A stretch of 64,000 nucleotides of DNA from Theropithecus gelada (lineage: Eukaryota; Chordata; Mammalia; Primates; Cercopithecidae): positions 82,405,758-82,469,757 of the forward strand of contig NC_037683.1 of NCBI RefSeq assembly GCF_003255815.1. Reading direction: 5' to 3'. Numbering within the stretch: position 1 is the first letter of the stretch; each line of letters starts with the position of its first letter. Both the position numbers and the translations under genes were made by a program. Under the pieces are notes generated by a model. It saw only the letters and a program-made list of their open reading frames with translations. It had not been told where the DNA came from and ran no database searches. Shown here in pieces: positions 22,201-35,258 of this stretch.

Positions 22201-24245
22201 AACCAAACAACTTCGCTAAAATACCCAGATTCTGTTGCAAAATCAGGATCTTGGTCACCATATAATTTTGGCTCTGTTTCCTCCTGGCATTTATCAGCTG
22301 GAGGGGAAAATCTTGCACCCCCTAGGTCACCACCCTCTGCCTCATTCATCTGTGCTGTCACCTACCTGCTCCTGTAGGTATGTCTGCTTTTAGCCTTGAT
22401 GTGCACAAGAAGGTAATAGAAGGGCCTCGGGTCTTAATCACGGACTTAGGGAAATCTTAAGGAAAAGAGGCATAAAGGTGCTATTAAAAAAAAAAAAAAA
22501 AAAAACCCTGAAGACAACAGTTTGAGAACTCCCGGGCGTCAATATCCCTATTTCCCTGACCCACTGTGCCCAACCCTCATTATTCAACTGGCAAACTTCA
22601 CCAGCAAACCAAAAAAAAAAAAAAATTTCATATTTTTGTTTCTATCATTTTTTCCTTTAGAGCCCACCTAGTCCTACATGGTGTTTCTTTAGGCAATAAA
22701 TAGACACTATTCTAAATCTCATCTGGCCAACTGAGTTTCAAAACCTAATCCAGAGAGCCTGGAAAGAAAATGCATTGAAAAGAAAAAAAAGAAAAGAAAA
22801 AAATGTTGAATATTGATGTTATAATTTACATGTGAGATTTTTCTCTTTATGAATCATTTTTCTGTTCAGGCAAAGTGGTCTGTTTTCCAATTTTGACGTT
22901 ATATTATACATATCTATGCTAAAATAAGCTGCAAATACTTCAACTAGCAGTTGTCATTCTGTCAGTCTTTTTAGAATCCGTAAGTTGGCAAGGTATTGAT
23001 TAGTGCCTGGATGCCTCCACACCTAAATTATATACTGCAGTGGGAAATTGCTGTCTCTTAGAATTATTCCTTTTTTAATAAAAGATTATTCGTTGTAACT
23101 TCAAAAACTCTTAATAGTAACCCATTCTTTTTTTCATGTACTCCAAAAATTCGCTAGGAAGGAAAGAAAAAAATAGTATCATCTTAAAAGTATGTATCTA
23201 ACCTACTGATTGGGAGTACACATTTTCAAGTTGCACTGTGCAGTCTTGTGTTAGAGCATGCAGATCATAGGAATAAAGAGAAACTGTCATGGGCATTGCT
23301 TCCCAGTCATCTAGTGAGATTTAAGTTCTGAATTTTTGATACTTGCATTGTTCTTCACTAGTAAGAAGTCTGTTCTTTTAAAAGAGGTATAAATTGAGCA
23401 CTAAGAAATACGGAGGCGTGTTTTACCTCAAAGTTAAGAACAATTTCATTTAATATTGTAGAAATAGGTTACACATACGAATATTTTCATGATTTCCTGC
23501 ATAGCTGGTAGCAAAGCCACAGCTCTGGTTATGCATAAGGAATTGAAAGTCACACTTCATTCCAGTGCATCTATGCTTTCCCCATCAAAGATGTCTTACC
23601 AGTGTCACCACTCTATCCAGTCTCAGGTTTGGTTAGTGGCTATTTCTAACACTTGGGCTCACCCTGCAGACATTTGCAGTATTGTGAGAAGGGCAAAAAT
23701 GTCAGAGAAAAAGCCACTGGTCATTTGTACATAGAGGGCAAATTGGTAAAGGCTCCCTAAATGATGAGTCCAACATTCTAGATCTCAGAGGCTAGCCCAG
23801 CAGATCGAACAGTCTTGTGCCCTCTTCTTCCTGCCATTACAGTGTTGTAGACCTAGAACAGGAGGGGAAACACTCTAACCAAAAGCCCTTCACCACAAAT
23901 TGCTTACCGCTAAGGTTTACGGACATGCAAGTAGAGCCATCCCAAAGTTTAAAGATCTTTCTTTAGATTTGTCTGAAATATCAGAAAATGGAAATGTGGA
24001 AACCTTGTATGACATATCTGAGCATGTTAGTAGGACTTCAGTTGAACACAGGTCTCTAGGGTCTAAGCCTCTTGTCTTTTCCACTGTACCATTCCTGCAT
24101 CACGGCCTCCAAATACATATTAGGTTGGCTGGTTGGTTGGTTTTTTTCCTAACATGAGTTCTGGTCCTGTGTTTGAGACTTTTTTTTTTTTTTTGCTGCT
24201 TAATAACTAAAATATTTCTAGCAGGCAAAGTGGTGGGTTTATGTT

Positions 24246-24547
24246 TTTGGTTTTTGGGGTTTTTTTGAGAGTGTCTCGCTCTGTGGCCAAGGCTGGAGTA
24301 CAGTGGCGCCATCTCGGCTCACTGCAACCTCCGCCTCCAGGGTACAAGCGATTCCCCTGCCACAGCCTCCTGAGTAGCTGGGATTACAGGCACCCGCCAC
24401 CATGCCTGGCTAATTATTGTATTTTTAGTAGAGGCAAGGTTTCACTATGTTGGCCAGGCTGGTCTCGAACTCCTGACCTCAAGTGATCCACCCCCTCAGC
24501 CTCTCAAAGTGCTGGGATTACAGGTGTGAGCCACTGTGCCCAGCCAA
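24246..24547 (-). mobile_element. AluS, full length
   Basis: Antisense Alu with a short, G-interrupted T tail. Target duplication tgggtttatgtt (24234-24245) and tgggcttatgtt (24548-24559), one mismatch. Confidence 0.94.
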
Positions 24548-24689
24548 TGGGCTTATGTTAATGTCCACCTATAGTATTTGTTCTACCAGTTATTGGTGAA
24601 TTTTGCTTATTAAAAACAGCATTGCGAGGGCAACTTTTCTATCATAATATTAATCCTGCTTCAAACCACCAATAATAATCTGATACAGT

Positions 24690-24895
24690 AGCAACTAATT
24701 ATTGAACCTTATTAAGGGCCATGTTAAGCCTTACTTTGTACATGTCAAGTGATTTAATTCTCACAGCAATTCTATAAAGTTATTATATTTATGGTCTCCA
24801 TCTTACACATGAGGAAATTGATGCTTAGCAACATTAGGTAACTTTCTCAAGGCCACATGGCTAAAAAGTGGAGGCATGACTTCCAGCTACAGCAC
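24690..24895 (-). mobile_element. MIR SINE
   Basis: 'gtgatttaattctcacagcaattctataaag', 'tcttacacatgaggaaattgatgcttagcaac' and 'tttctcaaggccacatggctaa': reverse complement of the MIR core and 3' region. Confidence 0.7.
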
Positions 24896-25599
24896 TGATA
24901 TAGCATACACAGTTTCAGATGATAAGTTTTCGATGATGCTTTTCATGGAAATTTGGTGACATCCATACAAGTTCTCTTCTTCATCTTTTTGCCTTTTCTT
25001 TTTCCATGGGATTTTGAGGGAGGATTTTCATCTTCAAAGATGTTAGAGACAGAATGTTCAAACCCTTTAAAAATTTAACATTAATTTAAATTTATAAGAA
25101 ACCTAAAATAGCTATTTCCTCAAGTTGTTATTTCCAACTCTCCAGGTGGACTCCAAATCACTATGTAATTTTGAGAGAAGACTTTTATTAGATATGTTCC
25201 TGCTGGGTTTAGAAAATCCTATATCTTCTGTTGATATAGCAAGGTCAGCAGGAACCTTTGATATTTACAAAATGAAGGGAGAACAGTTAGTTGCAAAAAC
25301 TTCCTAGTGATTCCAATCCCCTAACCCTAATCTCAAGGGAAAGACAGCACAACTGTGTTATCTGCTGTGAACTTCACAACTACCTGCCATACCTAGACAC
25401 CAGTCTAGGGCTGCGCAACCACTCGTAGGATGATGCACTTGTTGATGCTAAACACTGAAGATGACCTCTCCAGACTCTTTGTTCTTTTGTGTTTCTTAAT
25501 CTGATTACTCCTGCCTTGCACACAGACCTTCCTACCCCCACTACCTCAGATGGTGGTGGGTAAAGATGCTCATGCATCTTGCTAAATCATTACTTAGGA

Positions 25600-25800
25600 T
25601 ATTAGCTCTCAAACTGCCACTTCTAGTGATCTAACATTGGGCAAGTTACTTGCTCATCATGTGCCTCAGTTGCCTCCTTTGTAAAATGTGAATTACTATA
25701 CTACTGCCCCCAAAGAGTTGTTATAAGGATTAAATGAAATAACAATTAGAAAGCATTTATACCTTCTGGCACATAGTAAGCCCCATAAAGCATTTGTTGA
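25600..25800 (+). mobile_element. MIR SINE
   Basis: Sense MIR: 'attgggcaagttacttgctc', 'cctcagttgcctcctttgtaaaatg', 'gttataaggattaaatgaaataac', 'tggcacatagtaagc'. Confidence 0.75.
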
Positions 25801-25959
25801 AATAAAATAACCAAGGGATTTGAGACACTAGCACCTTGCAGCTTCCTCATAAGTCTCACTGTAAGGGGCATGATGTTTTTGGCAAAAAGCCATCACGGAG
25901 TACTTTGTTAGAGTCCTTTCAGGAAATGGAAAACACACTTGGAATTTCAAAGGGAATTG

Positions 25960-26350
25960 GTTACAGAATGTGGGGAGGCTGGAAGACTGAAGGGGGAAAT
26001 TGCAGAAACTCAGGTAAATAACTGCAGGAGGCAGCTCCCACCGTCAGCTCTGCCATGATACCTGCTGCCGCCTTAGAGAAGGGATGGTGGCGGAGGATGC
26101 TACCTGAAGAGCTGGGATAGGGCAAGAACATAGCCACCTCCAGAGACACTGCCCCGAAATGGAAGAAAGATAAATGAGATCAGAAAGCCAGCAGCTTCTG
26201 TCCTCTTGCCACCGTCTCATCCAAGTCCTGCAGTGCCTTGACTGACAGCACCTGGTCAAGGGGCCTATGGGATACCGTTTGCCAACTCTGGGCTCCAGCA
26301 TTGCAGAGTAGAGTGGAGATAGGATAAAAACAACCACAGCACATGGAGCA
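25960..26350. repeat. Unnamed interspersed repeat candidate
   Basis: 'attggttacagaatgtggggaggctgg', 'aactgcaggaggcagctcccaccgtcagctctgcc' and 'gaagagctgggatagggca' resemble a repeated mammalian sequence I cannot classify. The overlapping minus-strand frames (25961-26149, 26044-26337, 26180-26416) show no protein family. Bases 26351-27145 hold nothing recognised. Confidence 0.3.
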
Positions 26351-27145
26351 AAAGCTAGATAGACACAGGAGCTTTTCTAAAAGAGAGAGAGAGAGGACAA
26401 GGTCAAAGCTTGACAAAGTTAGAGTGTGAGTGCAAGAACAGGAATCATTTGACTTTCATAGAAGTAATTATGGAACCAATTTATTATCCTGCCAATGTAA
26501 TAGTACTATGTAAAGTAGCCATAAATTTGTTAATGATCAGTGCAATTAGAGACTCCAGTATTTACCAACAAGTCTGTCTGACAATCAGTAACACATTCCT
26601 GGGTACCGTGCTGGTTGTAAATACTCATAGAAACGCCTTAGCTAATTCCAGACACGTGGGATAGATTTTTAGCTTGAGAATTCCTCAAAGAGGCTTGTAA
26701 GCTTGAGGAACCCAGGTGAGACTTCCTCTGATAAGGCAGCTGACACAGTTTGGGAGCAGATAGCCATCATCCATGCCCTTACAAAACACTTCTACATTAT
26801 TACCAATACATCATTGTGAACCCACCACCCCCCACCCCACCTTATCTGCATCTTAGTCTGGAGCAAACACACAGAATGAGGGGAAAATGTGGTCACACTC
26901 ATGCATTCTTAGTAAAGAGAAGGATTTAGTCATCTTTTCCCAAGTGTCAAGAAACGAAGTCATCAAGCAAATGATGCCACATATCTAGAGGAGAAGCAAA
27001 AACCTTCCTTGTTCAGTCTCTTGGAAGAAGAATATTTCATTTAAAAAATTAAAACCATTATAGGCTTGCCGGCATTACCAGTGAACCTGAGTGGTGTCAC
27101 GTCTTTCTTCAGTTGTGGCCGAGGCACATGCTGAAAAAATTGGAA

Positions 27146-27454
27146 CCTGGCTGAGAGAGATGGCTCACGCCTCTAATCCCAGCACTTTGGGAGGCGAGGC
27201 AGGAAGATCACTTGAGCCCAGAAGTTTGAGACCAACCTGGGCAGTTTAGCAAGACCTCATTTCTACCAAAACAACAATTTTTTAAAAACCACAGCTGAGC
27301 ATGGTGGCACATGCCTGTAGTCCCAGCTACTTGGGAGGCTAAGATGGGAGGATTGCTTGAATCCAGGAATTCCAGGCTGCAGTGAGCTATGATCATGCCA
27401 CTGCACTCCAGCCTGGGCAACAGAGTGAGACCCTGCCTCAAAAAAAAAAAAAAA
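27146..27454 (+). mobile_element. AluJ, full length
   Basis: Sense Alu of the old J type (cacttgagcccagaagtttgagaccaacctgggca). It starts cctggctgagagagatggctcacgcc and ends in A17. Confidence 0.92.
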
Positions 27455-28059
27455 GGAAGCTGCAGAAGCTTTATAATATGCCTGTTAGTTTTTCCTCCCC
27501 ACCCCCAGAAAAAAAAAGTAGAAGAAAAAACATGGATTTACATCACATTAGTCTGCACCTGGATTTTGCCAGATGTCTTTTTTCCTTTTTGACAAATTAT
27601 AGAATTACTTCTGAAGTGATTAGCTTTTCAAATGATCCCTCATATATTTTTGCCAGGGCAGGAAATTGAAGTGAATTTTTCAGATATCTGACATTATATG
27701 AAGAATAATTTAGGATTCAGCATTAATTCAAAGAATATTCACATTTTTTAAGGAATTCGTGTGTGATAATATTTCTAGGTGCTTTTTATGTGTTACTAAG
27801 ATTTCTTAGTGGATTTAGTTTATGGATAAATCCTATTGCCAAAAAAAAGTGGGAAAACTTGGCCAATTTTTGAATATTTTAACTGACCAAAAAAATGACC
27901 TTTTTAAAATCCATTCTCTGCCTCTTAATTCTGGAACTAAAACACCACATCTTTATTTCCCTTGACTTCAAACACTAGTGCTATGTCTCTGGAAGGATGG
28001 TTTGCTGGTAGTGAATGTTCCTCTGCAGACACTCTTCAATTCTCTGCCGTCCTTCATGG

Positions 28060-28190
28060 AGCCTCTAGAGAAATGTTTCTCAGTGTGACTAGCTCCCACA
28101 TCAGGGTCCCTACATCTAGAAATGGGGCCCTGAAATCTGCATTTTGGCAAGCCCCTTAAAAAATTCTTACCCACACCAGTATACAAGAGA
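28060..28190 (+). mobile_element. MER5-like hAT DNA transposon fragment (tentative)
   Basis: 'tgaaatctgcattttggcaagcccctta' after 'gtttctcagtgtgactagctcccacatcagggtccc' resembles MER5-type nonautonomous hAT elements. The terminal repeats are not clear. Confidence 0.45.
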
Positions 28191-28448
28191 AATGTTCTTT
28201 GGAAATAAACTCTTCTCCCCTCTATTCTTTCTGAGTAGTGAAACAGCACCTGTCTGTGGTTCAGCTGAGACACAGCTGAACTCTTTGAAGAAATTAAGAG
28301 GACATAACATGTAATGCCAGAAATATAAAACCATAGCAAAGTGGATATGTTTTCAGATTCTAGTAAGGAGAACAGGACCTCAGTTCCTTTCTCATACCTC
28401 AGACATGCCTGGACAGACCCTAAGCAGAAGTGACTTTTTGCCTTAAAG

Positions 28449-28850
28449 GCGTTAAAAGAAAAAGTTCAGCTGAATTAAATTTAAAGGTGTTTACTTGAGC
28501 AGTGAACAATATGTGAATCGGGCAGCCCCCAGAATCATACAGCAGATTCAGAGACTCCAGCACCGACACGTGGTGGAAGATTTATGGACGGCAGAAGGAA
28601 AGTGGCGTGCAGAAAACCGAAGTAAGGCACGGAAACTACTGGCTGGTCAGAGCTCGGCATTTACCTTATTGGAACACAGTTCGAACAGTTGGCTACATTT
28701 GATTGGCTGAGACTCAGTGGTTGGTACAAATGTAAACTATGGTTGGTTTACACCTCTGCTTGTTGTAGTGATCAATGTACAGAAAAACCTTTAGTCCAAA
28801 CTTAGATATGTAAGGAGGCAGCTTTAGGCTAAACTTCATTTAACGAAGGT
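28449..28850. repeat. Unnamed LTR-like repeat candidate
   Basis: 'tttacttgagcagtgaacaatatgtgaatcgggcagcccccagaatc', 'gacacgtggtggaagatttatgg', 'tacatttgattggctgagactcag' has the feel of a medium-reiteration LTR (CAAT-like box in reverse, repeated elsewhere in primate genomes as I recall), but I cannot name it. The 71-residue frame at 28495-28710 lies in it. Bases 28851-30470 show no other recognised element. Confidence 0.35.
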
Positions 28851-31568
28851 ATTTTAGGTTAGCAACACCTGTGGGAAATGCTTCAGCCAGCCCCAAACCT
28901 GCTTCCCAGTGTGGTTCCTCTGACCTGAAGCCAACATACATTTCTGCCCAGCGGCTGTTGGTGACTTCCCTGAATCTACAGAGATCCTTGGTTCTGTAGT
29001 CAAGCAGGGTAATTTTCAGATTCCTTGGCCTCCACTGACTCCCCCTCTTTGCTTCAAGGTCAGCTTGGTCCTTCTGAGCCCTGAGTCCCTCTCCACCCTG
29101 ACCGTTTCACTCTGCTGTTTGGTTTGTCCACGTGACAGTTGCACTCTTGGGTGAAGCCGGCCTTATGCACATTTCGTCTCACCCTAGAGAGCCTCTGGCC
29201 AGCAGCCTCACACAGGGCAGCACGCTTCCCAGGAGCTTGTCCACACCCATTCAGCTACCTTCCCTGCCATGGCCTCTCTTCGAGACATTTCCCTTTGGCC
29301 CAGCCACTGTATTCCCATTTGCCTTCTGAGCCTAGCTCTTGTGTTGTATACAAAGTAGTGTTCCCTGTGTGGGCCTGGGATCTGTAACAGGTGAACTTCC
29401 AGGTTCATGTTACCAGTTCTGGCCATGTCTCCTCCACCCAGAGGCCCTCTAGTTGGGGGCTCTGCAAGAATCCCAAGATTCATTTTTGGTCCTCTGATAT
29501 GCTTCAAATATACAGGAAGAGTAACAAACAGTTTCTTCTAAGGCAAGTAGAAAGTTGGTCCCGACATCCTCTGTTTAATCCTTCTGTTATCTGTGGAGTC
29601 ATCACCACAGTAGTCAGCTTTATCTCCTGTGATTTAAATGACTTGTTGATTTTTGGGGAAAGGAATTTCACTGGGGAAGTCCACTGACATAAACCTGCTG
29701 CTGAGAACTCATTCACTTCACAGCACCAAGCTGGCCCAGCCTCCCACAGACAGACCGGACGCCTCTACCACAACCTGCCTTTGTGTTTAGCTCATGATAG
29801 TTATGGGTGCAGGAGAATTAGGTAATTGTAATGAGGGAACTAGGAGACAATGTAAAACTCTCCATTCACAATAATACTAATCTAAAATGGAATCATTGAA
29901 TCACCTGTTTTCAAGGATAAAGTAATAAAGGTGAAATGTGTAATGATGTAAAGGAGCTCATTATTTTTCCAGACAGCCCTATTATAAATTAGTGCATGGA
30001 CGGTCATAAAATAACTTAAAAATGACCAGACTTGTTTTCAAAATGAAGGATTTTGCTAAAATGCAAATTTCATCCTGAAGGCTACATGGGGGAAAAAATG
30101 GTAGAGTTTCTCTGTCTTTTCTTTCATTGCTTCTCATCACACTGGAAGAATGATTCTGACTAAGCACTTTGTCTGGGAGAAGATTTTTTGTCTTTTATTT
30201 ATATACAGGTGCATCTGGGTTGGTGTTCTCCTAATTCCAACCACCCTCACCTGCTGCTTTCTGTGTAGTCACTGAGTTGTGACAGGAGAGAGGCCAAGTA
30301 TTCCAAGGCCAGGACAAAGCTCATTTGGGAAACCAGTCGAGCCTTCGCCTTTTCCCTGTCCACCCTCCTGCCTTTCTAACCTAAGTAGCAAAACTCATCC
30401 TGAAAGAATCACAGAGCTTTGGAGATGAGTGGGACCTTTGGCCATCATGTCATCCAGCCCTTTTGTTTATTAAAAAATGTATTGATTGATTTTAAAATTT
30501 ATAAATTATTTTTGTATCAAAATTCTATGTCCAGAGTTTGACAAATAGTCATGTAACATGTGTTAAGAAAAAGAGCAAGTCATAGTCCTCCTCTCCCTAT
30601 GGTTTACTGTCTCCATGTGCAATCACCTTCAACTCTTTGAGCTGATTCCTTTGGCAATTAATTCAGTTTTTCTAAATAACATGCTTATATTGTTATTGCT
30701 TGATCTATTGGGTATAGGCATTAGCTGATAACTGTCTACTATAGAAGACGAAGATTTAGCTGTCTTTTCTCCACCCCACACATACCGCGTATGTGTACTG
30801 TTCCCACCCCCTTCTCCTACACCTTTCCAGTTTCCCTGTGTAGTTACATCTTGACTGTAGTCCAATTGATATTGAGTGTTTTATTATGGTTGTGTGAATA
30901 GTGTCATATACTATGTTTGAGTTTCCTTTCCTGTGTGACGTTTTGTTTTTCTTGTAATAAATAACTGCCTTGTTCTTCGGTTTGCTTAGTTTTCTGTGTA
31001 TTTTTCCTTAATGGAACCCTAAGCTTTCCACCAGTGTCTTCATTGCTTCTCAAACAAGTTAAGTGCATGAGGTTCTGTTCATTTTATTGTCTTGCAGAAG
31101 TTTCTGCCAGTCGCTTCTGACCAGCCTGGACTGAACTGGTTGCCTCTAGGACCTGATGTACAAATGTTACCTTGGGGCCTCTCTTCTCCCTCATTCTAGG
31201 GATTCTAGTCACCTCTTGTCTGTATCAGTTCCCTTGTTTGTCGTCTCCTACATCTTCCTCTTTGCGTCTTCCTCTTTCTTGGTTTACTCCTTCATTTTGA
31301 TGGAACATTTTCCAAAGAATCTACAGCATCCTCCAGTATGAAAAATATTCATTGCAGGCAAAATATTTGAGATCTTCCATGTCTAAGTCTTTATTCTAAC
31401 CCTAACACTTGATTGATAGATTCACTGGTATAGAATTCTAGATTGCAAATCTTTTGGGGTTTTTTTTCAACATGGTGAAGGCTTGGCTCCATTGTCTTCT
31501 AGTTTCCAATTACCATTGAGAAATCCGGTGCTATTCTGATTGCTGATCTTCTGTAAATGGCTGGCTTG

Positions 31569-31597
31569 CTTTCTCTTTCTTTCTTTCTTTCTCTTTT

Positions 31598-31632
<35 letters not shown>

Positions 31633-31684
31633 CTCTCTCTTTCTCTCTTTCTCTCTCTCTCTTTCTCTCTTTCTTTCTTTCTTT
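31569..31684 (+). repeat. (CTTT)n/(CT)n pyrimidine microsatellite
   Basis: 116 bp of almost pure C/T on the plus strand, alternating TTTC blocks and CTCTCT blocks, in the HAL1-like relic. It makes a repetitive Phe/Leu/Ser frame on plus and an Arg/Lys/Glu frame on minus; both are artefacts. Confidence 0.95.
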
Positions 31685-32341
31685 GTATTATTATTATTGC
31701 AGAAACCTGTAAACTCTTCAATTTTCTCCCAGTGTCTCAGTATTTCATGATGCTAGGCCTTGGTGCAGGTCTATTTTCAGCCAGCATGCTAAGCACTCAG
31801 GGAGCCTTTTCATCCTGAAAACTCATGTTTTGAGTTTAGGGAAATTTTCTTAACTATTTTCTTTTTTCCTCCTCTCTATTTTCTTTTTCCTTTTGGTAAT
31901 TCCTTTTATGCATATAGAATATCCTGGATTTGTCCTCCAATTTTCTCTACTTTTCTGTCTTCACTACCATCTATTTATGTTTTTATCTTAGTTTCTGAGA
32001 GATTTCCTCAACTTCATCTCCTAATCCTTCCACTGAGTTTTTGATTTCCGTTACCATGTTTTATAAGAATTCTTTTTTTGTTCACTGAGATTTTATTTTT
32101 AGCAATCTTTCCTGTTTTCATGATTGTAATTTCTCTTTTTTCCTGAAGATATTAGGATTATGTTTGTTGTTTTGCTCTGATTTTTGTTTCTTCTCCCTTT
32201 TTAGTCTCAGTTTTCATCCAGGCTGCCTTTTTCTCTTTGTTTCAGTCTACATGTTCTATGCTGGAGGTTTTCTTCAGATTTTTGGAAATCTTCATTTGTC
32301 TGCTCAACTAAGGTTTGAGTGGGAGACTAAAAAGCTGATTA

Positions 32342-32636
32342 GAGGCCAGGTGTGGTGGTTCACACCTGTAATTCCAGCACATTGGGAGGCCGAGGTAAGA
32401 GGATTGCTTGAGCCCAGGAGTTTGAGACCAGCCTGGGCAATATAGTGAGACCCCATCCCTACAAAAAATTTAAAATTAGCCAAGTGGGGTGACACACCTG
32501 TAGCCCCGGCTACTCAGAGGCTCAGATGGGAGGATGGCTTGAGCTTGGGTGGTTGAGGCTGTGGTAAGCTGTTATTTTATTGCACCACTATACTCCAGCC
32601 TGGACAACAGAGCAAGAAAAAAAAAAAAAAAAAAAA
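32342..32636 (+). mobile_element. AluJ, full length
   Basis: Old sense Alu (gcttgagcccaggagtttgagaccagcctgggcaatatagtgagacccc) with many substitutions and an A22 tail. No clear duplication. Confidence 0.92.
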
Positions 32637-33110
32637 TCCCTGACTGGAAACTTAAGCACCTGAGAAGAGTTTGTTGACCAGCAAGCTATTGAGCTGGTCA
32701 GGCTCCCTATAGGAGATGCTTCCAGTTTCTTGCTTGGAGGAGAAAGGCCTGGCTGTCAGCCTTCTGGGACGTCTGGCAGGAACAGATGTCTTCGCATCTA
32801 GTATACATATTCACTTCCTCTCTTTCTTTTACCTCAATTGCTTCTGGTGTCCCTGGGTCCACATACCCTGTTCTGTGTCTTCCACAGGGAGAAAAAAAAT
32901 CAAATCCTCTAGTCTTCTGTTGGAATGGGGAAAGGTTTTTGCCTGGCTATATATTTCTTTGCTCTTCCCAGTGGTAGCTCAGGATTTTCCTCTCAAGTTT
33001 GCTAAATTGTTCATATGCCTTTCAGACTCCTCAATTTTTTCTCTCTTAGCTTCTTCCAATCTTCTCCCCTCTTTATAGGTTTATGTCCTTTTTTAACCCT
33101 TTATTGTAGT

Positions 33111-34960
33111 TGTAGGGTTAAACTACAAATTAGATGGGATGTGTTTCATCTGCCTCTGCTTCTTCGTCTACAGATCAAGAGAGGCCCAGAGAACTGCTCA
33201 GCAAAGATTCTAAGGTTTGTAGCATAGCTTAATTGCAAAAGTGGAGCTAAGACCTACATTTCCTGACTCCTTGTTCAGGGCAGGCTCTTTCAAAATAGAC
33301 AAAATCATTAATAATGAGTTAATCCATAATCAGTATATTTCCGATTGGGTGTGGATGAGTTGAAAAGGCTATTTTTCAAAGAGTTCTTTGTATCTTAGCT
33401 TTGATTGGTATCTCATCATGAGACAGTAAATCAGAAAATGGGAACTTCCCAATGCCAACGTGCCCCATAGACAAGCCCCACGTAAGAGATGACTAGCGAA
33501 AAATGTTGATACAACAGCAGTGACTGTGCTGTTATACTGCTCCAGGTAACTGGGGTTGCACTAGATCTCCTCTACATGTGGGAACAAACAGGGTTGCAGT
33601 CAAATACCCAAATTTCACTGGCTCTTGCCCCATCTGCCCACGGTCAAGTGCTGTCCAAGTATATCTGTAAATCCCCAGAGGTGTCTCCTTGGTGCTCACA
33701 AACAAGTCCAAACAAGATGCTAGAAAGGATAGAAAAGATGGAAAATCTTTGCCCTTGAGAGCCTATAATATTTGTATAAATAGTCACAATAGAAAGCAAA
33801 TGGTATTCAATGAAAAATCTACACAAAGTGAGTTAGGCAGACAGTTAGGAAAAATGACTTGCCTGGAGCTGTGTATGATGCCTGCAGTAAAGGAAGAGTG
33901 TTACAGAGTGAAAACTGCACATCCCTGATCATATTGCTCATTGTCCTTGGCATAAGTGCCCAGAAGATGTTTTGTAATTATCCACATTCAACATTCGAGA
34001 TGCTCATGCTTGGCTGAACCAAGAAAGGATTCCACAAGTGACAGTGTCGCTTCATAAAGGGTTTAATTCCAGGAAGATTAACATTGATCACTTTTATTTG
34101 TGTTTGTAACAATAATTAATACATCTGACTTTTCAAATGCAAACAGATGTGTTGAACTTATCAGCCCAGGCACTGTGAGAGAGAGCAGAGCTCCCCAATT
34201 TGCTATTGTTGTTTGTCCTATGTATCATTCTGTGGTTAAGACAGATTTAAAATTCATTTCCTGGCCTCCCGTGACATAGAAACAGTTCTTAATAAACAAG
34301 GGACTCCCATGTAAAGCCCTCTCAGTGTGATCTCTGGAAAAGTGGGGAACTGGATATTTTTGTTTAAGAATACACAGCTCTCATATGTAACCAGAGCATG
34401 GCACTTCTTTGCCAAAACAGGAAGGTGGGTCACCTGAGAGCTGGCCTCAGGTTAAAATAATTACATGAGTTCTGGGGAGTGGTGAGAGCTTCATATTTTT
34501 ATAGCACTTTTATAGTAATGTTTATGTAGTATTTTACTCTATCCATATGGAAGATATTTTTTATCCAATGAGTTATGACTACCATTAATTCATGCACATT
34601 CTTTTTACATTTTTGTTTATAATAATCCTAAGAACTATGTCTTTGATGTGTACTGTATGCAATGTAGTCAGCCAAGAGCTTTACAGATATTATTTTATTT
34701 ATTGCACCCATCAACCCTCTATGGTAAGCACTGGTGGAGCTGACAAAAGGGACTTGCTTAGAAACATAAATGTCAGGCTCATAGAAAAATCAATTATTGC
34801 CAAGGGCATTGTGTACCCAAACCTAAGACCATATAGAAAACATAATAACTTGACCCATAAGATGAACTTCTAGATGAAATGAAACTTTTTTCCCTAAAAT
34901 CTGTAATTCTTCAACCATTATGAATGTATTCTCAAATGCATCATTTGAAACATTCCTATA
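33111..34960. other. Intron or flank without clear young repeats
   Basis: No Alu or L1 seen. Around 34600-34760 'tttacagatattattttatttattgcacc...ctatggtaagcac' faintly resembles an antisense MIR. Short frames (33015-33227, 33576-33758, 34592-34873) show no family features. Confidence 0.4.
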
Positions 34961-35258
34961 GGCTGGGCAAGGGGGCTCACGCCTGTAATCCCAGCACTTT
35001 GGGAGGCCGAGGCAGGAGGATCACTTGAGCCCAGGAGCTCAAGACCAGTCTAGTCAACATGGCAAAACCCCATCTCTAGAAAAATACAAAAATTGGCTGG
35101 GCATGGTGGCACGTGCCTGTAGTCCCAGCTGCTCAGGAGGCTGAGGCAAGAGAATCGCTTGAACCCAGGAGGCGGAGGTTGCATGAGCCAAAATCATGCC
35201 ACTGCACTCCAGCCTGGGCAACTGCATGAGACTCTGTCTCAGAAAAAAGAAAGAAAAA
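34961..35258 (+). mobile_element. AluJ/S, full length
   Basis: Sense Alu with ggctgggcaagggggctcac, atcacttgagcccaggagctcaagacc and a mixed A/G tail (agaaaaaagaaagaaaaa). Confidence 0.92.

Larger units (their letters stand above)
30480..33110 (-). mobile_element. HAL1-like / old L1 ORF1 relic, copy 1
   Basis: Antisense, heavily decayed. Diagnostic-looking segments are 'ctggtatagaattctagattgcaaat' (31426), 'cattgtcttctagtttccaat' (31490), 'gtgcaggtctattttcagccagcatgctaagcactcaggg' (31762) and 'gagagatttcctcaacttcatctcctaatccttccactgag' (31997). They follow the order of the L1 ORF1 C-terminal half in reverse. An AluJ (32342-32636) interrupts it. The outer ends are uncertain. Confidence 0.5.

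Noticed and set aside
31467..31721. Arg/Lys/Glu-rich minus frame
   Set aside because: Direct product of the pyrimidine microsatellite.
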